From: Salvia splendens
Lineage: Eukaryota; Streptophyta; Magnoliopsida; Lamiales; Lamiaceae
Length of the DNA: 64,000 nt
Reading direction: 5' to 3'
NCBI RefSeq assembly: GCF_004379255.2
Contig: NC_056042.1
Location: 31,165,928 to 31,229,927 of the forward strand
This document shows positions 37,801 to 49,309 of this stretch, piece by piece. Under the pieces are notes generated by a model, which had not been told where the DNA came from, ran no database searches, and saw only the letters and a program-made list of their open reading frames with translations. Every line of letters begins with the position of its first letter. Within the stretch, counting starts at the first letter, position 1. The position numbers and the translations under genes are program-made.

Positions 37801-39308
37801 TTCCTTATCACATGTCATCCATTTTGTTCATGAATTGTGTTTTAGCTTGTAGTCATTTCAGACATTTACTCACTTTTTCTCTTGTACTAGGCCTTCTTCA
37901 TTTTTTCTTGTTTTCTCCAATATTATTTGTTTTACCCTTTCCTTGTAGGTGCCTGATATTATTTTAGTATAGTTGAACCCATATGTGAATGAGGATAAAC
38001 ACAATTCTGTCTAATCTCATTATAGCTGTAATTTTTTCATTGCTAATGCTTGATATATTATACCTCCCATGTTTATGCTTTTACTTATTTGGTAATTACT
38101 CTGGTTCTCTTATGATTTACGCATGTCAGAAAGCCAATCGCAGCTACCAGAAGGATTTAGCATCTTTTCAAGAGGCAAGGGAGACTAATGCCCAAGCACT
38201 TGTTGATGATCTAGAAGCTGATATGCCTGGAGGTGATAGAAATTGGTTTTGCAATTTGTTATTTAGTTGCCTATAAATCTGAGTCTGAGTTATAAAATGC
38301 GTATCAACCCCACTGATAGCACCATGACTAGTGGATATCCTTGTTATAATCACATTTTGTTGATGTCCTAAGTTTTATCTAAATTTTGCAAGAGAAAATG
38401 ATATATCAAATTTTTTTTGTATAATGTGGTACATCTCTTGTCGCATGGATTTACAAGTTACTTGAACTCTTAAGTATAATCAATGGTGTTTATATGATTC
38501 ATCAGGAGTACCATCATTTGTGTTTCCGGACCAACAGTGAGACTGCCATGTGCTCAATCTGTTCAGAGTTTGTAAACGATAGAATAATGCTTTCATTTAA
38601 CCAATAATTTTATATAGCTGTCAGATCATTTGAAAAACTTGCATTTCTAAAGCTCCCTCACATCCTGTATATTTGATCTAATTGAGTTTCTCTGAACAAC
38701 CACATTCTCTTGCCATTCTTGGCTGAACTTTTCAATTAGTTCTAATCACTTTCGTCTTTCAATGGACAGAATGGGAGCATGACACTTCATCAGGCTACTA
38801 CTATAACCAAACAACTGGTTTTCACTATGATCCCAATTCTGGCTTCTACTACAGTGATTCTCTAGGTATGCACATTCTCTTTAGTAATTTCTGTTTTAAA
38901 TATTTTTTTTTCTGTTAGGTGCTAATCTAATAATATGCCAATACAATAGGTAAATGGGTGCCTCAAGAAGATGCCCTGGCAGCATTTCAAGCTTCTACAA
39001 TGTCTGTCAAGAAGAGACCTAGTTTGGGAAAGCCACCATCAGCATCGGAGAGCAAAAGTGGGTCAACCTCTGAAAGTGGGCCTCCACCCGGACGTTTGGT
39101 TTCCACGCCACTCAATCCGATGAGAACTACAAAAGGTGCTAAATCCTCGGTTGCTGTTGCTGTTGCTGTTGCTGTCAAGAGAAAGCAACCAGATGAGAAG
39201 CCCAAAGCTGTTTCTAAAGAGGAAGCAGCTGCACTGAAGGCTAGGGAGGCTGCGAGGAAGAGAGTTGAACAGAGGGAGAAACCATTGCTTGGTCTATACA
39301 GGCCCTGA
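31873..39308 (+). CDS. ZOP1-like zinc-finger and OCRE-domain splicing protein
   Basis: Exons 31873-31881, 37359-37559, 38130-38232, 38770-38865 and 38950-39308 join in frame to 255 residues. Exon 1 is only nine bases (Met-Thr-Glu), and intron 1 is 5,477 bp because a MULE sits in it. Residues 4-40 form a U1/matrin-type C2H2 finger (YWVSQGNKWCDTCKIYISNN, then NHEIGQRHKDSV). A Lys-rich helix follows. An OCRE-like aromatic repeat (about 110-140: GYYYNQTTGFHYDPNSGFYY, then GKWV) comes next, followed by a Ser/Pro-rich tail with a VAVAVAVAV run and a basic KAREAARKRVEQREKP end. Arabidopsis ZOP1, of similar size, is a nuclear nucleic-acid-binding protein needed for pre-mRNA splicing and RNA-directed DNA methylation. 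I infer the same function here. Whether the enlarged intron is spliced efficiently needs transcript evidence. Confidence 0.9.
32039..32277. repeat. Left-TIR array of seven GACGCATGA-N3-TCATGCGTC palindromes
   Basis: Units start at 32039, 32072, 32102, 32151, 32181, 32227 and 32257, each 21 bases: a nonamer, three variable bases, then the nonamer's reverse complement. The second unit starts AACGC instead of GACGC. Spacers are 9-28 bp, AT-rich and not conserved. The three centre bases differ from unit to unit (CCC, CTG, GGG, GAA, CGC, TGC, GCG), so the arms and not the loops are constrained. Confidence 0.95.
32548..33913 (+). pseudogene. MULE transposase (MuDR type) with the catalytic core deleted
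   Basis: A 5' UTR intron (donor near 32386, acceptor AG just before 32543) precedes the ATG at 32548. The N-terminal part reads MQVFVSLYWGGRIYQLPHVG, then an acidic linker rich in Asp, Ser and Val. The MuDR N-terminal/WRKY-GCM1-like region comes next (TKFDSKLHVKTAITMWSLRQ, RRWHAVCKYPN, WEVSVTHM, MWEIRKWRGRHSCEGH). This frame ends at 33618. The C-terminus continues in another frame (about 33620-33913): SFQAPRHQDYWANPGWKLRI, a basic linker and a zinc knuckle CRNCGVEGHDRRNC. The DDE domain and SWIM finger between these parts are absent. At the junction a 26-bp segment is duplicated (33532-33557 and 33580-33605), which suggests error-prone gap repair. It could still make a DNA-binding fragment of about 357 residues. 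Confidence 0.9.
34166..34471. repeat. 306-bp near-perfect palindrome between two convergent genes
   Basis: The arms run outward from 34318: GAGACGCATGA blocks, then AACTTTTCAGCAGGCAGAG, CGCCCGATCGGGCG, TATACTTCAACTATACCTCC, then AATTGATRTAAATAATTTCC-type ends. Only a few mismatches are visible across the arms. Its core holds three more copies of the TIR palindrome at 34278, 34308 and 34338, spaced exactly 30 bp. No target duplication is seen around it, so it looks like part of the MULE and not a separate insertion. Transcribed from either side it would form a long hairpin. Confidence 0.92.
34472..34734. other. 3' flank of the PMD gene
   Basis: About 260 bp of AT-rich sequence between the palindrome and the PMD gene. 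It probably holds the PMD transcript's 3' end, and nothing else is recognised. Confidence 0.4.
34735..36061 (-). pseudogene. Plant mobile domain (PMD/MAIN-like) gene carried by the MULE, with frame damage
   Basis: Main exon 36061-35175, second exon 35103-35016 and a probable third exon 34944-34735, with GT-AG junctions. The PMD fold is recognisable: ITALIERWRPETHTFHLPIG, ETTITLEDVQAIWGLRADGV, then WLDVFGF-like and RARIHALILLGGLILPDTTG segments. The second exon gives RWRGTTQIGNAPRHSVEHYR. The likely native start is the ATG at 36030 (MATSSSTGHLLYGPEDPSVL). From it the frame breaks in a run of six A's near 35960, whereas the open frame from 36061 bypasses this. In the third exon a 26-bp piece (34845-34870) copies 35261-35286. 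MAIN-like PMD proteins act in the nucleus in gene and transposon silencing. PMDs are also known inside MULE and gypsy elements, and this is such a case. Probably non-functional or much altered. Confidence 0.8.
36417..36655. repeat. Right-TIR array of seven palindromes
   Basis: Units start at 36417, 36447, 36493, 36523, 36572, 36602 and 36635. They mirror the left-TIR array in order and spacing, including the variant unit whose last base is T (36602-36622). Because both arrays keep the 9-base arms intact, TIR similarity and unit palindromy coincide. Confidence 0.95.
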
Positions 39309-41230
39309 TATATATGTGTTTGCTTCCAGAAACCCTTCCATGTTTGTTGCAAGAGGTGAATTTCAAAACCATAATTGTTTATACTACTAGACATATTAAG
39401 GAAGTTTGCTTTGTTGTAAACATTTACCTCTAAATGATGCTCCACAAATCCATCCATCAATTTTGTGTGTTAAGAAGATGCCCCTGTAGAATTGCTTGGA
39501 TAGAATATGAATCTGTGTTTCCTAAAGTAGCTCATCATCTGATTGTCCAAACTTGATGTGCATGCAGGAGTCCAAAGCTTAAAGTGGCAACTGATTGATG
39601 CACTCGGATGTTTCGGCATGTGCTATCTTTCAATACAGGAAAAGGTGAATACGGCAATGTTTGTGCACCGACTTGTACCATGTATTGATAGACCTGCGTT
39701 TCTGTTTGTAGGTCGAGAGACGATGACCTTAGATGTATCTTCCAAAGATTATAGCTTTACATGGGTAATTCTTTAAAATTTCTGAATATTCTTGAAGCGA
39801 AAAACGGTCCCATTTCTTTCTGCTCCCCTTTTACCAGAAACACTTGAAACTAAATGGTTTATGTTATATACGTTCCGATAGTTCTTTATCGTTCCTACAA
39901 AACTGCTCTCTATCTTTCTATTTTGATGCATTAGGGAGGGAGTGGTCTTGCTATGGTTAGAGATAGTCACTTTGAATCCGCTAATGCCTTCTGTGTCGAC
40001 CCAGTGGGGATGGGTGTGTTCAAGAAAATCGGCGGCGGTTCCCTGAGTGGATGACGACGGCACATGGTGGTTGGTGGGTAGTCATGAGTTTGATTTTCTT
40101 CTTCTCAATGTTCACACACTCGCACTGCATTTACTTCCTAGTCAATTTAGTCAACACTCCATTTATTATTTTGCTTTGCCACCCACATTTTCTTCATTTA
40201 TTCTTCTCGACTAGAATAATTCCGCCCCCCACACCATAAATGATCAAATCAATTAAAAATTTCAGATTTATTTTGTACACATTTTTTGTGTTTTTTCGAT
40301 TAGGTCCTTGGATGATTGACTTGGAGTAACATTTTTTTGGAGTTGAGAAACATCATTTTCTTAAATTATTGTTGTGATTGTTTTCATCATTTCATATGAT
40401 TGTGTGGTAGTTATGTGATGATTATGGGGTTTCTCCACTTGATTTTGCTCCCATGTTTTAACTATAAGCTTTCTATATAAGGGTGATGTATGTGTCTGCG
40501 GTCTATTTCGGATATATTTGTCTGGGTATATTTTGTGATAGTATAATACTAATAATTAGATTAGTTAGTTTTTCTCTAATGTGATTTCCTATTTGATTTG
40601 ACAGTGTGAGTGTCACGTTAGTTATAAAGTTTTGCATTAGTTGATATATCAAATTTGTGACTTGCTCGGATAGATCACATGTGATTAACCAATTACTTGA
40701 TGTAATGTAATAAATACATATATTAACGTGGGGTGGTCGGTAAATGTTGTTTTCATTGATATCATAGAGTGGTAATTATCTCACCAATTTTCATATAATT
40801 AAATGCTAAAGGCATGGTCTGACCTTTCCATATGCTTTTGTTATATTTCGGATAATAATTTTTAGTTTTATTTAGTGAGGGAAATTTTGTGCGATGTACT
40901 TCGTCCAAGATTTAAAGTTCCTAAGATTAGTCCAAATCCGGATTTAAGGTATGCCACGATATGAGTTTAGCTCCACATGAATTTTCATACTTAAAACAGT
41001 CACAAAATAAAAATCAACGTGAGAAACGACGTGCAAATTGTGTACCAAATAAATAGTAACCCACCGTCCACTCTTTTACGTGAGGCTTGTAAATTTTTCT
41101 TCTTATTTGTTTCTTTATTAAAGTCCAAATAAAGAGTATATCAATCCTAAATCTTTTCCCAATATACTCAAACTCCTACTTTCTTTTTTTAAGTTTAACA
41201 AAGAACTTGGATGCGTGATAATTTATTAGA
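39309..41230. other. Downstream of the ZOP1-like gene, no gene recognised
   Basis: Probably 3' UTR for the first several hundred bases. Small ORFs (39543-39776, 40051-40239) have no family signature. The rest is non-coding. Confidence 0.4.
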
Positions 41231-41232
41231 TA

Positions 41233-41460
41233 CTCCCTCCGTCCGCGAATAGGAGTCACATGTTTCTTCATTTTAGTCCGTCCACGAATATGAGTCCCGG
41301 TTCACTTTTACCATAAATGGTAATAGGGGTCTCACATACCACTAACTAATATATACAAGTGGGACTCATATTCCACTAACTTTTTTCCACTCACTTTTCT
41401 TAACATTTCTTAAAACCCGTGCCGCCAAGGAATGAGACTTCTAATGGCGGACGGAGGGAG
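41233..41460. mobile_element. Stowaway MITE, well preserved
   Basis: 228 bp flanked by TA (41231-41232 and 41461-41462). Ends are CTCCCTCCGTCCGCGAATAG and, inverted, GGCGGACGGAGGGAG. Non-coding. Confidence 0.9.
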
Positions 41461-41462
41461 TA

Positions 41463-42792
41463 GTTTCTATAAAAATTGAAAGTGAAAAAAAGGGAAAGGG
41501 GAGAAAGAAAATTTATTGAGAAGCGTCAAACGATGTTGGCGAGTCGGCAAGGAGTCAAGGACCTTCTTCAGTTGGCGAATTTCGACCCCACGAGTTCCGT
41601 TTCCCGTACCTGTCAATGCTCGTGTGTGCTGGACGGGACGTCCGCGCCACACATGACTGTACTTCTGTGAAACAATATTACTTACTCAACCAAACATGTT
41701 TTTGGTGAATTATGTCCAAAATCATGAAGACCCCTAGTTTTCCGAGAAACCCACGCGAAATTAAACAATAAATCTACCAATGTGGTGTCTTATTTTCGTT
41801 ACTCATCATTGGGAAATATTTGCATTTTCCTATTTATCATGTGATTGCATAATTTATTTATAAATTCATAAAATTTCCATTGGTCAACATCTTAGACTTT
41901 CCAATCGTTCAAAATTCAACGTTGGTTTGTCAGGATCCAATAGTACTCAATCCTTGACCACTTTATATATTTACTTCAATATATTGTCATGTTTCTATTA
42001 ACTTTAATTAAATTATATTGTGATTAATATTTTTATATTATTACACTATTATATCAAAAAATGGAATTTACGTTATTAACATTGTTAAAATAGAAAAATA
42101 AAAAAACCATTTGTTAGAAGTTAGAACAGAGGCCACGTATCGGATAGTCATCTAAAGTATTTTCAACTAGCTGTCATCATTAAAGAAAATCAATGGACCT
42201 TTTTTATTCGAGCAACGAAAAAGATAATCAATGGATCTCTTCTAGTCGAGCAAAGAAAAAAAAATAGAAAAAACAAAAGCAAAACACCTGTGGATAATGA
42301 TTACACCCACCATTATCCTCACTAAATTCATGCATCCTCCTCACCTGTGACAGAATATGCTCAAAGGAAAATAAAAAATCAAAGCAAGAGAAAGTTTAGT
42401 TGGAAAAAGTAGCACAAATACAGGGTTTAATTTGCATTATTTTCCTCGCATTATGTAACATAATTCACCTTTCGTCAAAAAAGAAGAAAACTAATCGTGA
42501 AAAGTTTGGTGGCACCACTTTTTATTGCCGCAATAACTATGCCTAATCAAATTAATGTGACACCTTGGAATATGTCTCTCCATTTTGGTTCATTTAAATA
42601 GAACAAAGTCAGTAATTATTAAGAAAAAAATTAAAATCCAATTTAGTATGTTTGTATAATTAACAACCAAATCATTATTTTTTTAGTCGAAGTGCAATTT
42701 CGACATCACAATCTGAAGTACTTACATTCCGACAGGACCATGTAACATTGTACTGAGATGCACACTCTAAGCAATTAATTAATGGAGTATAA
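41463..42792. other. Intergenic, no gene recognised
   Basis: Non-coding AT-rich sequence. The short ORF at 41476-41670 has no recognisable domain. Confidence 0.4.
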
Positions 42793-43933
42793 GAGCATCC
42801 ACAACCGTGCTCTTGCCAGCGGCACGGTTGTGGGCCGGGGCGGTACTATTCATGACTGCTCTCTGGCAAGAGCACAACACCCACAACTGTGCTCTTCCGC
42901 AAGGACGAGCACAATTAATATAAAATTCAATTACACAAAAACATTTCCATAATATTAAAATTCATTTAAAACCCACAATAAATATTACAAATGACAAATA
43001 AAATTAAACATTGCATAATTAAAATCCTAAAAATTAAAAATTACATAATTAAAATCCTAAAAATTAAAAATTACATAATTAAAATCCTAAAAATTAAAAA
43101 TGACACTACTCGTTGCCGAATTTCGCCCACATGTGGTTGATTAGGTCTTCTTGTAGTTGATTGTGGATTCGAGTATCGCGCATTGTATTCAACACGTGCG
43201 GACAATGTGTTGACAATTCGCATGAACAAGCGCTTTGACATGCGAAAACGGCGCCTGAAGTAATCTGCCGGAAACCGCGGCTGGTCGGCAAAGTAGTCGG
43301 CAACGAGCCTTTCGTGGGCTCCCTCCCGGTCACGATGGATGTACCGTCGATTTGATCTGGTTCGTTGAGGAGGAGGAGCAGGGGTATTCGCCGCGACATA
43401 TGCTTCGTAAGCGGCACGATGTTGTTCGTAGTATTCTTGTTCTTCGCGTTCCGCTTCCGCCATAATATGGGTGAAATCCATTTGAGATTTTGAGTGGGTG
43501 ATGAATGTGTTGATAGTTTGTATGAGAATTATGAATGAGAGATGAATGAGAGATGATTTGATGTGATAAATGGATGATGAATGTGTGTATTTATAGATGA
43601 TTTTGGGGAAAAAAAAATAAAAAAAATCAAAAAATTCAGAAAAAACGGGAAAAAAACGGCCATATTTTTGGGATTTGGAAAATATTTTTTTTTTATTTTT
43701 TAGCATTATTTATAATTAAATACCGATTTTTAAAAAAAAAAATAAAAAAAAATTTAAACACAACGGCTATGCCGTTGACGAATGGGAGCGCGCCACGTGT
43801 GCGTCCGCTGGCACGGACGTGCTCGATACATCGAGCAGCGCCGTGCCAGCGGCGCGGCTGCAGCGGCGGCGGTCCTGCGCCTTGCCAACGGCGCGGACGG
43901 CGGTGGCGTCTTTCGCCACCGCTGCGGATGCTC
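42793..43933 (-). mobile_element. PIF/Harbinger element, internal-deletion derivative
   Basis: 1,141 bp flanked by TAA (42790-42792 and 43934-43936), the 3-bp target typical of PIF/Harbinger. TIRs begin GAGCATCC: left GAGCATCCACAACCGTG, right inverted GAGCATCCGCAGCGGTG. Subterminal parts are GC-rich with CCGTGCCAGCGGC-like repeats. It contains one truncated transposase ORF on the minus strand. AT-rich imperfect tandem repeats (AAAATCCTAAAAATTAAAAA type) lie at about 43018-43102. Confidence 0.9.
43071..43481 (-). pseudogene. PIF/Harbinger transposase fused across a deletion
   Basis: The ORF from the ATG at 43481 encodes MDFTHIMAEAEREEQEYYEQ, then RRYIHRDREGAHERLVADYF and RFRMSKRLFMRIVNTLSARV, the conserved N-terminus of plant Harbinger transposases ('plant transposon protein' family). 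A TATA-like TATAAATAC lies about 100 bases upstream (near 43590). After about residue 105 the frame loses homology. In an overlapping frame the typical C-terminal tail QLQEDLINHMWAKFGNE appears and stops at 43106. The DDE nuclease core between them has been removed, so this encodes no active transposase. Confidence 0.85.
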
Positions 43934-43936
43934 TAA

Positions 43937-45164
43937 TGTCCATTTTTGCACATACAGATTTAATTATGTGTCGTAATCAATAAGTGTAGAAATTATTCAG
44001 ATTTATGCTATTAATAATAAATGCGGTTTTGGTGTAAAATATGTACAGAATATACTATTTGAGGATGCACTAATTAACTACTAAATTTGCAATTTATGAA
44101 ACATGACACAAAGTCGTTGATTGGGGCACACATATTAATCTTCTAACCGTAATCATTTCGACAGATTAGTGACCATAGTTTTTATTGTACTTTTATTATA
44201 TGTCCTGTTGATGACGCAGAAATATTAGAATAGAAGATAAATACTGCACAATTCTTCCCTACATATATTTATGTTGAATTTATATTCTACTACTACTACT
44301 ACTACTTATGTAACGGTAAATATATTTACAATTCTTAAATGTTATTTTTTTGTAGGCAAGTGATTATTATAAGTTTAAAGATCGACAGTCGACTCAAATC
44401 CAACCTTTGATCTCAAACATTAACACTAAGCTAACTCATAGAAACTATACTAAATTGTTATTGTTTCCATGTATAGACATCCAAATAGTGAGACCATCTT
44501 TCCATGCAAGAAATACTCACTATGCTTCCCTCCCCCAACTCAAGAAAAACTCAACTATTCCTTTCAATAATTAAAATTACATCAATCAGTATACATTTAG
44601 ATTGAAATGAATATATCATCCTCTAAATTATTAATAAAAAAACATATTAGAAGCTAAAATTCTGCAAGTTCTAAATGACTAAATCACTATCAACGATCAT
44701 TATGGAACAAATAAATTTCCTTTTTTCTTATTCTTTTCAAATACTCCATATACTACAAATCCACAACCAGTAGGAGATATTTCGATCTTAAAAAACTAAA
44801 CCGTACTAGGAGTATTAAACTTCTCCAACTATATACTTGACTTTTAGTTCACTATTAAAATCTCTACCTATAATATACCGCACGTCCATTTTATTAAAAT
44901 GATAAAAAACTAATTGGACGATTCAAGATTTTTTATTCTATCTCTAATCATAATAAACAAACTATATTTTTTTAAAGTCATCGACAAACATATAGTCCCG
45001 AAAGATGGCTTTCAATTTCAAAACATTACGTGTACAAATTGAATTGTTTCATTTCATCAAACGTATAAAAATAAAAATAAAAATTATTATTCCTCTACAT
45101 ACAACACAATTTTCTACTATCAAAATAAACCCAAAAAATAAATAAAAAAGAAAATGGTGTGTTC
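43937..45164. other. Intergenic, AT-rich
   Basis: No gene recognised. A short (CTA)n microsatellite lies at about 44288-44306. The right end is the 3' flank of the DUF1645 gene. Confidence 0.45.
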
Positions 45165-46097
45165 TCAAACGCGGGGCATAGAAGCGGCGCCTTTGGAGAT
45201 CTCCGGCGGCGCCGGATTAAAGCCTAAGCAGCCGAGCAATCCCTGCTTGTAGGGCAGCGACGTCCGCCGCCTCATCTCCTCGGAAAAGGCTCTGTTGACG
45301 GTGTAATGCAGCTCGTGCGCGGAGATCGGCGGCCCCGTCCTTCTCCGGCTCGAGACGGACCCGACGCTCTCCGTCGATCTGAAGCTGGAGTTCTTTACGT
45401 CGTCGTTTCGATTCAGCGTCGTCTCCGGCTTCTTCAGCTTCGAGTACTGCTTCATATTGTCCTTATCCTTGGCGCGGCTCTCCGACGCGCTTCTGAATAG
45501 CAGGAGGTCTTTGATCTTCCACTTCTTGTACCAGAACGACGAGGAGAACACTGAGGTGGTGTTCGGTTTCGATTGATTATGATGCGTGGTTTCGTTTTCG
45601 GGCTCGAATAAGAGGTCGGAGACGCGGAAGGGGGAGAGCGATCGCGAGGAGGAGCCTTTGTTTCTGGTGGTTCTGTCTCTTCCTCTTCTGTCGGTGCTGG
45701 CTTCTTTTGTGGTGTGATTGATTGCGGCGGCGAAGGGGTCGACGCCGTGGTCCCTGGATTTGTGGCGGGGGGAGAAGATGTTCTTGCGTGGGGAGTTGGA
45801 GGGGGAGTAGAGGTTGCGGGGAGGGGGTTTGAGGGGCTTGATTTTGCCGGCGTGGAAGAGCTCGTCGGCGGGGAGGGAGGGGGCGGAGGAGAGGTGGCCG
45901 CTGAAGTCGAAGGCGAAGTCGGCGTCGTCGTAGGTGGATTTAGGGGTGCCGGGGGAGGATTCCCAGAGGAAGGGGATGGAGGGGCTGGAGGGGGCGCTCA
46001 TGTAGGGGGTGGTGGAGGTGCTCATGTAAGGGGTGGTGGAGGCGCTGTCGAAGTTGAAGTCGGGGGTGGGGGAAGGCATCATCACCTCCATCTCCAT
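45165..46097 (-). CDS. DUF1645 family protein
   Basis: Intronless gene of 310 codons starting at 46097 (MEMEVMMPSPTPDFNFDSAS). The N-terminus has repeated STTPYMS units and the IPFLWESSPGTPKS motif common in this plant-specific family. The middle is Ser/Arg/Lys-rich and probably disordered, with short blocks such as LSPFRVSDLLFEPE and FWYKKWKIKDLLLFRSASES. The C-terminus has the conserved AHELHYTVNRAFSEEMRRRT and LPYKQGLLGCLGF signature. Family function is not established; members are often called stress-responsive or calmodulin-binding-like, which I cannot show here. A TATATATAAA box lies about 40-50 bases upstream on the minus strand (near 46140-46148), supporting this start. Confidence 0.88.
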   Translation of the reverse strand: MEMEVMMPSPTPDFNFDSASTTPYMSTSTTPYMSAPSSPSIPFLWESSPGTPKSTYDDADFAFDFSGHLSSAPSLPADELFHAGKIKPLKPPPRNLYSPSNSPRKNIFSPRHKSRDHGVDPFAAAINHTTKEASTDRRGRDRTTRNKGSSSRSLSPFRVSDLLFEPENETTHHNQSKPNTTSVFSSSFWYKKWKIKDLLLFRSASESRAKDKDNMKQYSKLKKPETTLNRNDDVKNSSFRSTESVGSVSSRRRTGPPISAHELHYTVNRAFSEEMRRRTSLPYKQGLLGCLGFNPAPPEISKGAASMPRV

Positions 46098-49000
46098 TTT
46101 CTTGTTTGATTTGAATGGATGGAGGTTGGTTGGTTGGTTATATATAAATGATGGGAGAGGAGGAAAGGGGGAGGAAGGGGGCTATGAGGGGTGGGCCTGT
46201 TTTACATGAGAGATTAATGTTTTGTCTATGGACTCTTAATTGTTTCATCTGTATATGAAACAATGTCTTTTGGTGATGTTCAAGCAACGTTGTTTACACA
46301 TGCTTATGATCATATTTAAATGTTTAATTGTAATGGAGTTATAACATTTATATATGTAATCGATGTATCAAATCGACTGAAAAATCAAAATTTGTTGTTG
46401 TGCATGCTTAGAAATCGAATGCGGTAATACTTCATTTGTGTCCGAATATGTATCACATTTTAACACTGCTCTGATTTTAAAAAATATAGGAGAATGTAAG
46501 TATTATTTTTATATTAATTTTATAATAAAATATATGTAAAATAATGGAATGTTAGACTTACTAAATATGCAAAAAAAATATAAGAGACAAAGAATGACCG
46601 ACGTTTAAAAAAAATTAGTTATGAGACATATATTTGTGGATGATAAGATTAATATTGATGCTCTCTCTTTCGAAGTAGCTTTTATTCTGGATCCAATTCT
46701 TTTATTGATATCATACTATCCACCTTCATCTAATTATAAGTACAACTATATCATATTTATGGAACCAATAAAAACTGATAAATGCAAAAGTAGCAACATC
46801 ACATGATCGCTCCCTTTGTCAAAGGTGATGATACTACAAATACTTGTTTGTAAGTAATGTAATTGAAAATTTATGTTGCCGTATAAGGGAGTTCCAATTC
46901 GTTTCTTTTGTTTTGTAATGAATTTTGGAAATATTTACGATTGCTTAGTTTGGACATTACATGGAAGCCATAGTTAATGGTGGATAGAAGGATTCAGCAA
47001 ATGGATAAAAATGTATGATCAAAAATTAAATTTGTATAACACGCAACAAATAAATATGAGCTTGAGTTGACTTTTTAGACGAATTTTTTAAGTAGAATTG
47101 AAATAGAGTTGAATTAAAAATGAATTAATATGCCAGTCTCAAGCTAAGGTATATTGGTCTCTTAATCATGATAATGATTACACATCAATGCTGTTTTTTT
47201 TCAGTTTAATGTTAGTTTCGATCTTACAAACTGCAGGTTTCGCAGGTTTTTATTATTTAATTAATGTACTTAATAAACATACACTAAAAATATAAGTAAG
47301 AGCATGTATTATCATTTTAATAAAACGAGTACAGAAAAGTCAAAAAGTCTTCTAATATGAAATGGAGGGAGTAAATTTTTTACCATAGGTATACTGAACC
47401 CACCTTTGGCAAAATTTAAATAATCCGGATTTGCGAATTAAGGCCGAAAGTCTCCTAGCGAGTGGAGGGGTTTGAACCCGTGGCCTCAAGGTCATTACCA
47501 CAGCTCCACGCTGCAAACTGCATTACGACCCGTTGGTTAAAAATATAAATCTTTATGCTGGAGTTTTTTTTATTGCTTTAAAATTAAATGAATTTGAGGA
47601 TATGACACTAATTAATCACTATTTTATTATTGTCTTGTGTGATTAACTTTAACGAAATTTTCTTATCTCTTAGTTTGTCTTGTTGAAAGCTTTCATAGAA
47701 GGATGAGAGTTTTCTTTCTAAAGATTTATTATTCCCTCTGTCCCTAGTTGAGACATTTTATTAAATATAAAATTAAGAAATTAATATGTGCAGTAATAAT
47801 CAGTTAGAGAGAGAGAAAAATAATAGTAGAATAAAAAGGAAAATAAGTTTTTTGCCAAGGAAAAAAAGCATTTCAAATCGTCTTTTACTAAATGAATAAT
47901 CTCATACCTTGCGGATTTATAAAGGTTTAAAATGTTTGGATCACTTATAGTACTCTTAATGACATCATCTTCTAACTAGTGTGAAGAATGTTGTGTCGAT
48001 GATCCAAAGAATTATAGGAGGGTATTATTTTTTTACAGCAATTTATTTTAGACGTGCCAAAGAAATGACTATTAGAATTGTTAATTCAGAGTGTTCTACT
48101 CATTTTGTCGATTAGTTTATTCTCTTTTAACAAAGCGAAGATTGTTGAAATTTTGTTTGTACTACTCTTAAACTAAAAAAAGAGTTTGTTTTACATCAAA
48201 TTAAGTGGAAGAGTTTCTTAAGAAGTCCAAGCCTTGGATTATAAATGGCATCAATCAAAATTCTATAATCATGTGAAACTGTATTCAAAATCTTGTTTTT
48301 TTTTTGATTTTTTATTGTAGTGTCTTGACATAAGAGTGAGTTCTTTTTCAAAGACTTGTACAGTGAAGGGTTGAGAGGGAGAGGAATAGTGTGTAAAATT
48401 CTTGTATTAATGACTATATTCTATTTCTATATATTTTGATCCTCCTATTTCTTGTTTTATTTTAATGAATAAATATGATTTTGATTTCCCAATATTCGAT
48501 AATCCAGACTTTAATTAAGTATTTGGTAGATGATGGAGCATGGAACCCGAAATGAAATTTGAGCTTATGAATGGAGTATATATTTTGTAAAATTTTATCC
48601 TAAAATTATATAGTAGTAGTAAATTAATTTCTGGTCTTGCATTGTCTTCAAACATAATTAATACACATCTTATATCGAATTGAGTTAAGTTCGTGTGTTG
48701 TCTAATATACTCATGATTACTTCTGTAATTATTTTATGAAAATTGATTTTTCGGTCACATGAGTTTGATCTCACATCATAATAACTACGAAACAATTGAA
48801 TTTATTTCTATTTGACTGAAAAATTTACATTTACGAGTTATTGTAGGCATAATTTACAAAACTATCTAAAAAACAACCGACTTGACACTTGTTTAATAAC
48901 CTGCGAATATCTGTCGCATTTTATATGCTAATTAATGAAGCTAATTATTGTACTTTTCTTCGAATTAAAATATCTACGTGACAGAGAAGTGGATAATAAC

Positions 49001-49309
49001 ATATACTAGAATCAATTAAATTGCCAGTCAGATACATACAGCTGCAAAGTTGGAAAAGAATAAGAATTAAATAATAGTGGAGATTTTGATGACATGATTA
49101 AAATAAATTTCGACGCAAATGATGTCACTGGCTCCAAATGTGTAACGATTTAAGCGATCTCCAATCCGTGCCAAATGCTTTATTCCTTTATATCGAAGAA
49201 CTGCTATATAATTTATATGCGATTAATTAGTTGCAAATTAGTTTATGTGCAACAAAATTTCTTCAGACAAATTTTCAATAATTTTAAAAAGTATTTGAGA
49301 AATACAATA
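46098..49309. other. Gene-poor AT-rich region with MITE relics
   Basis: No intact gene. Partial Stowaway-like ends occur at about 47310-47372 (right end, ATGGAGGGAG then TA) and about 47733-47890 (left end, TTCCCTCTGTCC). A possible SINE lies at 47390-47540. Confidence 0.45.
47390..47540 (-). mobile_element. Possible tRNA-derived SINE fragment
   Basis: On the minus strand an A-box-like GTGGAGCTGTGGTAATGACC is followed ~20 bases later by the B-box-like GGGTTCAAACCCC, as in tRNA-derived plant SINEs. Acceptor-stem pairing expected of a true tRNA is not seen. Ends and target duplication are not resolved. Confidence 0.45.

Noticed and set aside
39543..39776. 77-codon ORF downstream of the ZOP1-like gene
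   Set aside because: No recognisable family and no supporting exon structure; likely chance.
45714..46109. Gly-rich 131-codon ORF on the plus strand
   Set aside because: Antisense shadow of the DUF1645 gene.
47390..47540. A tRNA gene
   Set aside because: B-box-like motif only; no 7-bp acceptor stem, anticodon loop or proper length.
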